From a virus: DNA of 64,000 nt. Under the pieces are notes generated by a model. The model made no database searches. It was not told the origin of the DNA and saw nothing but the letters and a program-made list of their open reading frames with translations. Below are positions 33,738-42,934 of the stretch, piece by piece (the stretch's first letter is position 1; the number at the start of each line of letters is the position of its first letter). The translations under genes and the position numbers were made by a program. Location of the stretch: IMG/VR virus record IMGVR_UViG_3300050016_000156, positions 1-64,000 of that record. One strand, 5' to 3'.

Positions 33738-33953
33738 TTAAAACTGATTCGGTTGTCTCCACAAACCGAGAATTGGAATGCCGCCATTCCCGACCAGTGC
33801 CGCTTCGACCAGCACGCGAATCGCGGCAGGCGTGGCGACAATGCCGTTCGGAGTTACGCTGAATCCTGTGACTGTATCCACGCCGACTCCAAGACCCTCT
33901 TGTCCCGGCCCGTTCGTGTTGGGAAATCCCGGCAATAAAAGTGACGCTGGCAT
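33738..33953 (-). CDS. small virion-associated protein
   Basis: 71 residues, starting MPASLLLPGFPNTNGPGQEG, with a beta-prone C-terminus (AIRVLVEAALVGNGGIPILG). It follows a terminator, so it may start a new unit; no promoter was found. Confidence 0.55.
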   Translation of the reverse strand: MPASLLLPGFPNTNGPGQEGLGVGVDTVTGFSVTPNGIVATPAAIRVLVEAALVGNGGIPILGLWRQPNQF

Positions 33954-33964
33954 GTTGCCTCCTT

Positions 33965-34001
33965 GAAATAAAAAAGCCTTGGACTATTTCTAGCCCAAGG
34001 C
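33965..34001 (-). terminator. rho-independent terminator
   Basis: On the minus strand AGCCTTGG pairs with CCAAGGCT, followed by TTTTTT. It ends the capsid transcription unit after the gene at 34041. Confidence 0.9.
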
Positions 34002-34040
34002 TTCTGGTTGGGCTTGCGCCCGAAAATATTTCCCGAGCGA

Positions 34041-34649
34041 TTACACCGCGTTCAGTGAAAACTCATCGAGAGTGACGACGTTTCCTGTTTCCGCAACGCC
34101 CTGCGTGGCGGTCACGAAGAAGTTCAGGTCGGCTTCGCCGACGAGACCAGTAACCTGGGTGAGAGCCGCGAAGGGTGTGACGGTATTGAAAGTCTCCCCT
34201 TCAAAGTTGCCCGTCAGGTTGCCCTGCGCGTCCAGTTGGACATACGCGTCGAGGAAAAAGCTGCCGGATGTTCGGCCAGCAGCCAGAGTCCCAGTTGCCG
34301 ACGTGGCGATCAGGTTCGACCCGGTGATGACCTGGGCCGAAGTATCGGCCGAAGGCACTGGAAGGAAAGAAGCAGGCACTTGGTACAGCTTGAGTATCAG
34401 CGTAGCGACGTTGGCGGACGTGGCTGTCAGCGTTCCTGCGGCGTGAATCCAGATGACTGCGCCAGTTCCCTGGTACAAGCCAGTGACGCCCGCGACGAGA
34501 GGAATGTACCCACCGCCCGTTAATGTCAAACCATTGTTATTCAACTGAAATACAGTCTCAGTCGTGGTGACGACGGTCCCGAGAATCGGGGCGATTGTCA
34601 ATTGCTGAGTGCCAGCTACCTGGCGGCGAATCGTGGATGCGTTAGACAC
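34041..34649 (-). CDS. putative capsid decoration or minor structural protein
   Basis: 202 residues, almost entirely beta-prone, rich in Thr, Val, Gly and Ala (VVTTTETVFQLNNNGLTLTG). It is the gene after the major capsid protein apart from an inserted endonuclease, the usual place of a decoration or cement protein. Function is inferred from position. Confidence 0.6.
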   Translation of the reverse strand: MSNASTIRRQVAGTQQLTIAPILGTVVTTTETVFQLNNNGLTLTGGGYIPLVAGVTGLYQGTGAVIWIHAAGTLTATSANVATLILKLYQVPASFLPVPSADTSAQVITGSNLIATSATGTLAAGRTSGSFFLDAYVQLDAQGNLTGNFEGETFNTVTPFAALTQVTGLVGEADLNFFVTATQGVAETGNVVTLDEFSLNAV

Positions 34650-35242
34650 GGTAGTTCTCCCTTTTCAAACTTGTATTTCTTCACGTAAGAAATTGCTGCT
34701 TCCAAAATTTCTACGCTGTCGTGGGCACTGCCCAGAAGCGTGTTGCAGTTCGTGCAAAGAAGCCCACGTCTGCATTTGTCGCATGCCGCTCGTTCAGGAC
34801 AGCAGTCGTGGTCATGATCTATTGCTAGACGAAACCCGTTCTGTTGTGGTCTCCTGCAGATATCGCAAAGACCCTGTCGCTTCTCATTCTCGGCTTCGTA
34901 CTGTTCTGCAGTCCATCCATAATATGTGGGGTGGTATTTTCTTTTATACCCCTTCACGGTCTCTGGATTTTCCGCTCGCCAATCCCGCTGCGTTTCTAAC
35001 TTACGCGCCTTGCGTTCTTCCTCGCTCTTTTTAGGAGCCAAGGATTGTTCAAGAGCCGCGCCAGTTAACTGCATTCGGCCTTCGGCGTACGCAAGTTTAA
35101 GTGATTCACTCTGCTTGCGTTTGGTCTCTTCGGACGGAACGTAGTTCTTTCGCCCGCGACCTTCAGCGTGTGCTTTTTTAAGAGCCTCGCTGACTTTCCG
35201 TCGAGTTTCCTCGGACGGAACATAACCTTTTGAGTTTCCCAT
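34616..35242 (-). CDS. endonuclease VII-type homing endonuclease with NUMOD3 repeats
   Basis: 208 residues from the ATG at 35242 with GGAGG upstream. N-terminal repeats VPSEETRRKVSEALKKAHAEG and VPSEETKRKQSESLKLAYAEG bind DNA. The C-terminal core has CDICRRPQ, IDHDHDCC, CRRGLLCTNCNTLLG. Its sigma70 promoter leaves a short leader with a ribosome-binding site. The 3' end overlaps the next start by 34 bases. Confidence 0.9.
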   Translation of the reverse strand: MGNSKGYVPSEETRRKVSEALKKAHAEGRGRKNYVPSEETKRKQSESLKLAYAEGRMQLTGAALEQSLAPKKSEEERKARKLETQRDWRAENPETVKGYKRKYHPTYYGWTAEQYEAENEKRQGLCDICRRPQQNGFRLAIDHDHDCCPERAACDKCRRGLLCTNCNTLLGSAHDSVEILEAAISYVKKYKFEKGELPCLTHPRFAAR

Positions 35243-35259
35243 GACCGCCTCCAAGGTGA

Positions 35260-35288
35260 ATACTAACACCTCAGAAATCGGTTGTCAA
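35260..35288 (-). promoter_or_regulatory. sigma70 promoter of the endonuclease gene
   Basis: TTGACA (35288-35283), 17 nt, TAGTAT (35265-35260), 17 nt to the ATG with GGAGG between. Confidence 0.75.
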
Positions 35289-35311
35289 GTGCTATTATTC
35301 AAATACTAGCA

Positions 35312-36307
35312 CTAGACGGCACTCACCTCGCCTCTGATCCGTCTGAAACCTGGGGTGTTGTTGGTATTTGGGCGTGCCACGACCCCAAGGAACCAGTCGT
35401 AGCTCACGATTGCGCGTGTCTGTAACATCGGGTTGCTGAGGTCGATGTCGTTATCGCCGAAGGTCTTGACGTTAACCTTGAAGCTGGGGTTCCGAGGTGC
35501 GCGGACGCCCAACAGTTCAGATGCCATCATCGCTTCGCGGCCAACGACGTACGTCGCATAGCCCGTCTTGCCGACCGAAGGATAGTTCGAGTAGGTCGGA
35601 GTCGTCTGGGTGCGGAGGATGCGAACGCCCGACCATTCAAGGACGGTGTATCCGCGAGTCATATCCGACTTCAGAACGGCTGCGCCAGCTTCGCTGCGCT
35701 TCAGCGTGTCGACGGCAGACCCTGCGCTGTTGTCCGACATGAAGTCGTACACAACGTACGGGTGCATTGCCGAGGTGTACATTCCGCCATCGCGGCCAGG
35801 AACTGCGTTGCCCATCAACTGGGATTCGCACTTCCGAATCGTGTTGGACAGCATGTACTCGTTGTCGAGCAGGTCGATGCGGGCCGAGGCCTGCGCCGTT
35901 GCGGCAGCTTCGAAGCCGTTAATCGCAATCAGGTTGCTCGTGAGAGCGCCCCGATACGAGAGGTTGCGGCTGGCATCCAGAGTGATGTCGGCCAAGAACA
36001 TCGCCTGCGCGACGTTTGAAACGCCCAGCCAGTCGCCGTATTCATCAGCGAACGCTGCGCTGAACACTTGGTTCAACTGGAGCGACGGCCCAGGAACGCC
36101 TTCAGACAGGTCGTAGGTCGCGGCAGCGAACGGAGTTTGTCCATAGAACTGGATAGTTCGCCCTGAACGGCGGGGCAGAGGACGGAAGTCACACAGTTCC
36201 TCCAAAAAGGGCGTGTTGAATTGCCACTCCATAATTGCCATTCGGTCGTAAGCGATTTGTGGGAAGCCCGCCAAAGTGGTGGACTGTACCCCGGGAGGGA
36301 GGATCAA
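35312..36307 (-). CDS. major capsid protein, N4-gp56 family
   Basis: 331 residues, TTG start with AGGAG at 7 nt. PLPRRSGRTIQFYGQTPFAA, then TYDLSEGVPGPSLQL and a YGDWLGVSN stretch follow the N4-gp56 group of HK97-fold capsid proteins. Preceded by late promoter P4 and the scaffold gene and followed by small structural genes, the classic capsid order. Confidence 0.85.
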   Translation of the reverse strand: MILPPGVQSTTLAGFPQIAYDRMAIMEWQFNTPFLEELCDFRPLPRRSGRTIQFYGQTPFAAATYDLSEGVPGPSLQLNQVFSAAFADEYGDWLGVSNVAQAMFLADITLDASRNLSYRGALTSNLIAINGFEAAATAQASARIDLLDNEYMLSNTIRKCESQLMGNAVPGRDGGMYTSAMHPYVVYDFMSDNSAGSAVDTLKRSEAGAAVLKSDMTRGYTVLEWSGVRILRTQTTPTYSNYPSVGKTGYATYVVGREAMMASELLGVRAPRNPSFKVNVKTFGDNDIDLSNPMLQTRAIVSYDWFLGVVARPNTNNTPGFRRIRGEVSAV

Positions 36308-36370
36308 AGTAGTTCTCCTTGTGAGTCGTGATCGACTCGAATCTGTCGATATCCCTTGCTCAAGGAGACT

Positions 36371-36397
36371 ATCTACTTATGGATTGATTAGTCAAAA
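36371..36397 (-). promoter_or_regulatory. phage late promoter P4 for the capsid gene
   Basis: TTTTTGACT, 8 nt, CATAAGTAGAT on the minus strand, about 65 nt upstream of the capsid start. Confidence 0.8.
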
Positions 36398-36476
36398 ACC
36401 TAAAGGGAGGGGGGCTGAGTGGGGACGTGTGAGCGTCCCCGTGTCTCGCCTAAGCGGGTGTGGCCAACACTCGAAA

Positions 36477-37607
36477 TTATCGAATTGCGCTACCGCGATG
36501 TGATTCCAAAAATACTTGATTAGGGTCTTTTCCTTGCGCTACTTGTTCAGCATGATATGCTGCAAGAATCTCTTCAGGCGTAGCATTCGCAGGAATAACC
36601 GCTTTTGCGGCGACAACTGCGGGCGACACAACTGGCGCGCCGCTCGTACCAGAACTTTGGCCGAACAATGAAGACGACATCGAGCGTGCTTTTTCGACTA
36701 CCGCAGCCGCCGAAGCCGCGCGCGCCGTAGCAATTGCTTGCGCAGCAGCCGCATCCGCAGCAGCCGCATCCGCAGCAGCCTTTGCAGCACCAGCATTCGC
36801 ATCGGGCGCGGCAGCCGCAACTACAGCATCGCCTTCGGGAAAATACAGGCCAGCTTTCTGCATTTCAGCATACGCCTTTTGAATCGCTTCGACTTTATTG
36901 GGAGCGTCCAAAAGGTCCATGGCCTGAATTTGAAGTTGCAAGATTTGGAAATTGCGATCCCCGCCAGCCCACGATGGAGTCACTCGTTGAAATTCTTCGC
37001 CCGCGTCTTTCCATGACTGTTCGAGTTTCTTACCGATGCTTTCTTCGGTGCGCTCTTTCAGCGCCTCGATAGAGACGCCCTGAGATTCGAGATAGGCTTT
37101 GACAGCCCCTGACTGCGTGATGTAGTCAGCCGCAGAGATTTCATTCAGTCTGAACTTGCGTTCCAGTTCTGCCTTGGCAGCAACTTCGGCCGCCTGGGCT
37201 GCGGCAACAGCCGCGGCATCAGGAACAACTTCCTGCGCGGGGGCGTTCGCCTTCAAGGTGTATGCGACCTTCAGGGCATTCAATTCCTGACGGTCCAGTT
37301 CGGCCTCGGTGTTGGCTTCAAAATGAAATTCCTGTCCGCCGATTACGGAAGTCCGCTTAAAGATTTCGGGCTCAGCCTGAGCAGCCGCCAATACCGCGGC
37401 ATCGGCCGCAGCTTTATCAGTCGCCGCCTGCGTAGCCACTGCCTGCGCGGCGTCGAGTTGATTCTTTTCCGCCATCTGCTTCTCGGCTTCCGCAATCAGC
37501 AGGACACGAATGTCCGTGGCGGAAAGCGCCTTCGAAACAGCGTCAGAAAGTTCAGCGGTCATCTTCACATCGGGAAGAACTTGGATTTCAGGATTTTCAG
37601 TGCCCAT
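36477..37607 (-). CDS. scaffolding protein
   Basis: 376 residues, extremely Ala-rich and helical (a long run of DAAAA repeats near 275-300), acidic in the first half, with a basic C-terminus. This composition and the place between portal and capsid genes are typical of internal scaffold proteins. A stem-loop GGGGACG/CGTCCCC lies just beyond its stop (36421-36440). Confidence 0.8.
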   Translation of the reverse strand: MGTENPEIQVLPDVKMTAELSDAVSKALSATDIRVLLIAEAEKQMAEKNQLDAAQAVATQAATDKAAADAAVLAAAQAEPEIFKRTSVIGGQEFHFEANTEAELDRQELNALKVAYTLKANAPAQEVVPDAAAVAAAQAAEVAAKAELERKFRLNEISAADYITQSGAVKAYLESQGVSIEALKERTEESIGKKLEQSWKDAGEEFQRVTPSWAGGDRNFQILQLQIQAMDLLDAPNKVEAIQKAYAEMQKAGLYFPEGDAVVAAAAPDANAGAAKAAADAAAADAAAAQAIATARAASAAAVVEKARSMSSSLFGQSSGTSGAPVVSPAVVAAKAVIPANATPEEILAAYHAEQVAQGKDPNQVFLESHRGSAIR

Positions 37608-37639
37608 TGGAATGCTCCTATTCCTCGGTACAAATCAGT

Positions 37640-37668
37640 ATCTACCTATGGAATGATTAGTCAGTTTT
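37640..37668 (-). promoter_or_regulatory. phage late promoter P5 for the scaffold gene
   Basis: AAAACTGACT, 8 nt, CATAGGTAGAT on the minus strand. Its first 25 bases are identical to those of P2. Confidence 0.8.
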
Positions 37669-37681
37669 CCGTAATAAGATG

Positions 37682-38071
37682 TCAGGAGTTTGCGGGGGCG
37701 TAACTGCCCGCCGCACGATTGTCGGATTCCATTTCTTCGAACTTGGTCAGGACGGCCTGACGCACATAATCGCCCTGCTCAAGAACTTCGGCAATCGTTT
37801 TACTGTGGAGGTCTGGGCTCGCGGCCTGCGCGCGAACGCCTGCCTCAATGGCGTCTTTGATTGTGCCGAACAGGAGTTCGTGATGTTCTTTCGCGGCTTG
37901 GGCGCGCGCTTTCAGAACCATCAACTGTTGCAAGTCCCAGCCAGGATACTCTATGGCGGTGGCGGTAAGGTTTTTTACAAGGTCTTGAGATATTTCCCAG
38001 AGGTCAGGAAAGCCCTGATTCGCCTGCAGACCCATTAGCCTATTAGCTCGCTCGATTGTAGGTGTGCTCAT
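37682..38071 (-). CDS. hypothetical structural-module protein
   Basis: 129 residues, helical, soluble (MVLKARAQAAKEHHELLFGT). GGAG upstream. Lies between portal and scaffold, a place often used by a capsid assembly or protease cofactor. No family recognised. Confidence 0.6.
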   Translation of the reverse strand: MSTPTIERANRLMGLQANQGFPDLWEISQDLVKNLTATAIEYPGWDLQQLMVLKARAQAAKEHHELLFGTIKDAIEAGVRAQAASPDLHSKTIAEVLEQGDYVRQAVLTKFEEMESDNRAAGSYAPANS

Positions 38072-38657
38072 TTACTTGCTCCGTTTTCTTTTTGCCGTTC
38101 TGATTTCCCATCATTTTAGTGGATACAGATGGCATTTTGATTCCTTTGTTCCAAGCCGAGTATTTTTTAGTGGCGCGCCACTGTTTAACCGCAAGACCGA
38201 TGTTCACCGCGTGTTCGGAAGATTTCGGTTTATTCTTCGCTGCCGCAGATTGTTTGGCGCGAGTCTCGAACGAAGCGCACTTACCTTTATGTGCCTCTGC
38301 CATCCGTGCTCGGGCTGCTAGCGAGCGCTTCATCCCGAGATTGATTTTATTTCCTAACTTTGCTTGAGATTGTTTTGCTCTTGTACTGGCCGTGGGATTA
38401 GACCCGCCTTCGCCGCCATCACTAGTATTATGCAGGCATCCACTTCCTAAATCTTTTCGTCCAAACAACCAAATTAGGGATCGCTCGGATTCAAATGCAT
38501 CTGCTTCTGAATCCTGCGGAAAAATAAAAATGCGCGAGCGATCTTTTGGTGCCCAATGGCCTTTGCATCTCTGGTATGCGCGATTTCCAGAACCTTTTCC
38601 AACATACCATGGGGTGTCTTCAGTTGCTCGCAACCAAAGATATGAATAGAAGGTCAT
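38043..38657 (-). CDS. GIY-YIG homing endonuclease with NUMOD3 repeats
   Basis: 204 residues. FYSYLWL...PWYVGKGSGNRAY is the GIY-YIG core, with SERSLIWLFGRKDLGSG...NTSDGGEGGSN after it. NUMOD3-type repeats (TRAKQSQAKLGNKINLGMK, KTAKQ-type helices, NKGIKMPSVSTKM) fill the C-terminus. The promoter ends 6 nt before the ATG. The 3' end overlaps the next start by 29 bases. Confidence 0.9.
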   Translation of the reverse strand: MTFYSYLWLRATEDTPWYVGKGSGNRAYQRCKGHWAPKDRSRIFIFPQDSEADAFESERSLIWLFGRKDLGSGCLHNTSDGGEGGSNPTASTRAKQSQAKLGNKINLGMKRSLAARARMAEAHKGKCASFETRAKQSAAAKNKPKSSEHAVNIGLAVKQWRATKKYSAWNKGIKMPSVSTKMMGNQNGKKKTEQVNEHTYNRAS

Positions 38658-38663
38658 CGTTCA

Positions 38664-38692
38664 ATTATACCGATACGAAAGGACCGAGTCAA
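38664..38692 (-). promoter_or_regulatory. sigma70 promoter, leaderless, for GIY-YIG gene
   Basis: TTGACT (38692-38687), 17 nt, perfect TATAAT (38669-38664), 6 nt to the ATG at 38657. Confidence 0.8.
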
Positions 38693-40926
38693 CCCCCAAA
38701 AGAGCTTTTATCCATGTTTGCGAACGCGCCCTTGGCTGCACGGTCAAGTCCCTGTTCTTGGGGCGTCGCCGCGAACGCTTTCTCGCGGGCTTGCAGGTCA
38801 ACATCGTTTGCGTGCTCCGAAGCCGCGCCGTGCTCGTTGAGGGTGTGCTTGCCTGTTTCAATCAACATGCGGTTTTCGGCCTGATTGTCGTCGATGTTCT
38901 TCTTGACTTCACCTTGAGCCTGAATGGCTCCGATTTTACCTTGCGCCATCGCGGCCTTCGTGTTCGCAGCCAGCCGCGCCTTGTCGTCATCGTTCATCGG
39001 GACGATAATCTTTTCCTTGTACGGAACGCCATAGGTATCAAACAGCGCCGAGAACATGGCATTATAGTCGATTTTTAGCGCTTGCACTGCTAGGTTTTCA
39101 ACGGTTCCTGGGGATTGGAGGAAGGTTTCAAGAATACCCATGTACTTGTTCAGAGCCTCACGAGCCGCCAACTTCGACCCAGCGGAGATATCGACTTTGT
39201 ATGTGCCGTTCAACATGTTCAAAGGTGTCGCAACGTGCGCTTCGCCGAGTGTTTCGGACAATAGCATCCGAATTTGCGACGGTTTTAGTTTTTGGTTCTG
39301 TCCGATGCAGAATTCTAGGAACGGAACGAAGACCTGTTCGGAAATTACGTCAATCAAGTCCTGCAACTTGACGGATTCACCGCCCGTGACCGCCGCCACG
39401 CCGCCAGGAGTCCGCATTGCGCCTGACGAGCCTGGATTTCCGCCCAATGTGCTCGGGCCTGCGCCTGTAATCGACGATGCCCACTCTTTCATCTGCGCAA
39501 TAACGGCCAGCGGCTCTTGAGCGTTGACGGCATTGCGTGTAAGCGGCTCCATCTTGTTTGGGCCGTCCGATTTGAAGATTTTTCCAGGGAATATCCACTG
39601 GGCCTGCGCAGAGTTGTTCGTTCCCGCGGGTGCGGTGTATGTTCCCATCAAATTCAAGTTCATGTCGTCCAAAAAGGCGTTGATGACGCCCTGACAGACT
39701 CGTTGGAAGTCCGTCAGCCAATAAGCGATGCCATATCCGTGCGCGGAGTCAGGCGCATTACGGAAACAGAAGCCCAGGAACGGCGGACGCTTGAAATTGT
39801 GTGTTTCATTCAGCAAGCAGTACTGTTTTCCAAGAATAATACAGTGTCTGTCGGCAGTCCAGTAGTCGAACGCTTCGAATTTGCGCATCAGCGGATCGTG
39901 CGCCGTTCGTTCGGTATAATTTTCGGGATACGCCTTCTGTGGCGTCGTCGTTTGTTGAAAAATCGGGTTGCCGGTATTCGATCCAAGCGTTTCAAGTGGA
40001 TTTGTTGGGGCTTGCGCCTGCATTTGTGGTGTCGTCAAGGCAACAATCTGCTCACGAGTAGGAATATTCCAACCTTCGGTATTGCGCAGAGCATCCAAAT
40101 CATACCCCGTGACATAAATGATGCGTCCTGCCCACTCAGCGACGCGAGGGTCGCCGCGGCGAAGGTCGGGGGCGTAACGGAAGCGCCGAATCGGCACATG
40201 TTCGAATACAGGCTCGTTGATTTCACAGACGCCGATGGTTTTTTCGATGATATTGTCTTCGTCCAGAGCAGGAATCGTGACAGCAATGCCGTTGATGACG
40301 ACCGTTTTCGGGTGCGTCGCTTGAACTTTCTTGAGTATATTCTTTTTGATTGTCTTCCAGCCGTAGATGGCCACGCCGAAGCCATAGAACAGCCCGTCGT
40401 ACGTGACTTCCCGCATTTCAGTCTTGGCAGAGACGCCCTTGTAGCCGCAAGTCTTCAATTGTGCATTGAGAATTGCCTGTTCGGCCTCGGCGCACTCAAT
40501 CGGAGTGCCTGAAGTCGGGTCAATCTTGAAAACTTGGTATCCACCGAACAGCGTCTGGTTGACGACGCTATGAATGCTGTAAAATTGTTCTGCAACGAGC
40601 GGCACGCCAAGGTTCGAGCGGAACAGTTCAGAGCCCTTCCACTTGATAGGGTCGACCCACGCGCGCAACATCAGTTCAGCGATGTTCCAACGACCAATCA
40701 AACCCCGAGTTGCTATGAATTGTTCTGATTCCTCACGGTTTAAATTTGCCTCTTTCATGAGGCTTAAGTCACTACGTAATTGGTCAGCAAAAGCGACTTC
40801 GGTTGGCCCAATTGGTAGAGCCGTTTCACCATAAGATACTGCACCCGGCAGTTCTAGCAGGCTGATCTGTCCGCGGTCAGAAAAATGACTGGTTGCTGTA
40901 ATTCGAGTTGTCGTATCTTCAGACAT
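38689..40926 (-). CDS. portal protein
   Basis: 745 residues. Position between terminase and scaffold, length, and segments such as HGYGIAYWLTDFQRVCQGVI, NAFLDDMNLNLMGTYTAP and the acidic/Ala-rich C-terminal helices match portal proteins of N4- and T7-like podoviruses. It forms the dodecameric DNA gate. Late promoter P6 lies directly upstream. Confidence 0.8.
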   Translation of the reverse strand: MSEDTTTRITATSHFSDRGQISLLELPGAVSYGETALPIGPTEVAFADQLRSDLSLMKEANLNREESEQFIATRGLIGRWNIAELMLRAWVDPIKWKGSELFRSNLGVPLVAEQFYSIHSVVNQTLFGGYQVFKIDPTSGTPIECAEAEQAILNAQLKTCGYKGVSAKTEMREVTYDGLFYGFGVAIYGWKTIKKNILKKVQATHPKTVVINGIAVTIPALDEDNIIEKTIGVCEINEPVFEHVPIRRFRYAPDLRRGDPRVAEWAGRIIYVTGYDLDALRNTEGWNIPTREQIVALTTPQMQAQAPTNPLETLGSNTGNPIFQQTTTPQKAYPENYTERTAHDPLMRKFEAFDYWTADRHCIILGKQYCLLNETHNFKRPPFLGFCFRNAPDSAHGYGIAYWLTDFQRVCQGVINAFLDDMNLNLMGTYTAPAGTNNSAQAQWIFPGKIFKSDGPNKMEPLTRNAVNAQEPLAVIAQMKEWASSITGAGPSTLGGNPGSSGAMRTPGGVAAVTGGESVKLQDLIDVISEQVFVPFLEFCIGQNQKLKPSQIRMLLSETLGEAHVATPLNMLNGTYKVDISAGSKLAAREALNKYMGILETFLQSPGTVENLAVQALKIDYNAMFSALFDTYGVPYKEKIIVPMNDDDKARLAANTKAAMAQGKIGAIQAQGEVKKNIDDNQAENRMLIETGKHTLNEHGAASEHANDVDLQAREKAFAATPQEQGLDRAAKGAFANMDKSSFGG

Positions 40927-40933
40927 AAATGGC

Positions 40934-40960
40934 CTCTACTTAAGGCAGGAAAAGTCTTAT
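40934..40960 (-). promoter_or_regulatory. phage late promoter P6 for the portal gene
   Basis: AATAAGACT, 8 nt, CTTAAGTAGAG on the minus strand, 8 nt upstream of the portal ATG. Confidence 0.75.
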
Positions 40961-40975
40961 TGTGCGGCAGATGCC

Positions 40976-42910
40976 CTACTTCCAAGAGTTATACGGGTCA
41001 CTTGGGTCGAAAGTCCCAGGTAGTCGATTCTCTTCATCGCCCGCAGGCTGACTGGCGTTCAGTTTCCGTAGCCAGTTCCCGATAGAGGGGTCCGCAGGGG
41101 GGTTTTCGAACTGGTATCCAGTCGGAACCGTCACTACCATGCCCGCCGTATCGGCAAAATCGTCGTGGCGGCCCAACTTCGGCCACTTGATGAGTTGCTG
41201 GACGAGTTGGTCATAGCCTTTCATAGGCGCGAAGAACCAAAGTCGACGCTGGTCGAGCGGTCCCTTGACGGTTCCGATGCGAATCAGCTTCGCGTTCGGG
41301 GCCTGCGAGCCCTTCACCCACTCAATCGGCACTTTCAGCAGCCCGCGCGCGGAGCAATACGCTGTAATGACGTTGTTGTAGGCTTCCCAACCATTGAACT
41401 TTTCCAAATAAACCGTATTCGGACGTTCGACCGCGACCAAGTTGTAGATATTCTCAGCTATTTGCGCCGAGTCCCACGTTCCAAACTCGCATCGGTAGAT
41501 AAAAATCTGCCCTCGAAAAATTCTGCAGACAAACAAGACAGAGTAGTCGCGCCCTTCTTGGCCGACGTACGCCAAATCTCCGACGACGATAGTCGGACCT
41601 GCCATATACGGCGGGATTTGCATAACGGTATGCAGTGTTTGACGGCCGATGATGGTCTCAGTGAACGTCTGCGTACCCGTTGCAATGGGTTGGTTCTCGT
41701 ACTGGTTGGCGAAGAATTCGGGCGTGATACGAATTCGTTCGCCTTCGAGAAATTGAAGGGTGTGCCCAATCGAACGACCGTCATGCGTACGAGTCTGCGG
41801 AAACAATACGTCTTTATTTCCACGGTCCTTGTAGCCTGGACATTTGCAGTCCGCAACCGTGCATGGCGGCTGCAGAATGTTCACATCGTAGTCGTGATAC
41901 ACATTGGTGTGCGTGCAGTTCTGGCAGCCGTGGCTCCAGCAGTCTCGAATCGAGAAGCGCCAGATCGTCCGCCCCATCTCTTTCATTTCGCGCTGGGCGT
42001 CTTCTTGAATGCGCTCGTATGTGTCGCCGAAGGAGTAGCGCGTTCCTGTCACAATCATGAAGCCTGGCGGCTCCAACAAAGGGCAGACGCCGAGGTAATC
42101 TTGGTAGCACTTCTCCAATGCGTCGACTTTGCGGTAGTTCGTTTCGTTCACCAAGTCGTCGATGTAGATGAGGTCAAAGTGGGACCCAGCTTTAACAGAC
42201 TTCGCCGTGGATATCGCGAATGTCGGCTCGGGGAAGATGTCACTCGTCCTACACGGGACGGTGAATTCGTGCGCGGTTCCGAGTTTAGCGGGCTGTGTCT
42301 CCCATGCTCGGGGATTCGGCGAGCCATCTTCGAGTGTTTCCAGTACTCGACGATTGCGCACATCCCGCAAACAAAATTCAGGAAAGAGCCACGAGAAGAG
42401 TTTGGTCGGTTTTTCGAAGAACTGTTTGATGACAGCGAGTTGGCGCTTGGCGAGTTTGTCGCCGCCCGTTAAAAACAGGATGCGGACGTTCGGATAATTC
42501 AAAATCGTCTGGATGATGTCGACCCTGACTGCCGACGTTTTGAACAAACCGCGGGACCAGAGAATCATTCTCTTTTTAGTGACCTGTTCTAAATCCGAGA
42601 GAACGAAGCCTTCGCCTGGGCGCTTCTGGATGAATTGATTGAACAGCAGCCGATGCGGGTTCTCTTGGAAGTTCATTCCGAGAATCGGCAAATATTTGAC
42701 GGGGACGCCTGGGTCGGCGGCAGCGTCGGGAGGGGTGATGAACCCCGCCAAGTAGAGGGGGTCTTGCAGACAGCGGTATCGCATCTCAAACCATTCGGTT
42801 CGTTCTGTATGCGACGCACCGTCATACCATTTGAGGAATGAACGAGGAAAGTTCGTCAGGTCGACGGACTTGCGGTAGTTTTCAAAAAGAGTTGGGTCTA
42901 TATCGAACAT
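40976..42910 (-). CDS. terL: terminase large subunit with Cys-rich insertion
   Basis: 644 residues. ATPase: MILWSRGLFKTSAVRVD (variant Walker A), VRILFLTGGDK, LIYIDDLVNE (Walker B with catalytic Glu), FMIVTGTRYSFGD (coupling motif). Nuclease: VVGDLAYVGQEGRDYSVLFV, TVYLEKFNG and HDDFADTAGMV supply the acidic residues. Between them at about 320-370 lies an extra Cys/His segment (CWSHGCQNCTHTNVYH...CTVADCKCPG) that looks like two Zn knuckles, not usual in TerL. Confidence 0.92.
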   Translation of the reverse strand: MFDIDPTLFENYRKSVDLTNFPRSFLKWYDGASHTERTEWFEMRYRCLQDPLYLAGFITPPDAAADPGVPVKYLPILGMNFQENPHRLLFNQFIQKRPGEGFVLSDLEQVTKKRMILWSRGLFKTSAVRVDIIQTILNYPNVRILFLTGGDKLAKRQLAVIKQFFEKPTKLFSWLFPEFCLRDVRNRRVLETLEDGSPNPRAWETQPAKLGTAHEFTVPCRTSDIFPEPTFAISTAKSVKAGSHFDLIYIDDLVNETNYRKVDALEKCYQDYLGVCPLLEPPGFMIVTGTRYSFGDTYERIQEDAQREMKEMGRTIWRFSIRDCWSHGCQNCTHTNVYHDYDVNILQPPCTVADCKCPGYKDRGNKDVLFPQTRTHDGRSIGHTLQFLEGERIRITPEFFANQYENQPIATGTQTFTETIIGRQTLHTVMQIPPYMAGPTIVVGDLAYVGQEGRDYSVLFVCRIFRGQIFIYRCEFGTWDSAQIAENIYNLVAVERPNTVYLEKFNGWEAYNNVITAYCSARGLLKVPIEWVKGSQAPNAKLIRIGTVKGPLDQRRLWFFAPMKGYDQLVQQLIKWPKLGRHDDFADTAGMVVTVPTGYQFENPPADPSIGNWLRKLNASQPAGDEENRLPGTFDPSDPYNSWK

Positions 42911-42934
42911 GCTCGGGCTGCTCCCCGTGCCAAA

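Noticed and set aside
39517-40512. 331-codon plus-strand frame
   Set aside because: Antisense shadow of the portal gene.
41165-42472. 435-codon open frame on the plus strand
   Set aside because: It is antisense to terL, which has all terminase motifs; composition is shadow-like and no ribosome-binding site is present.
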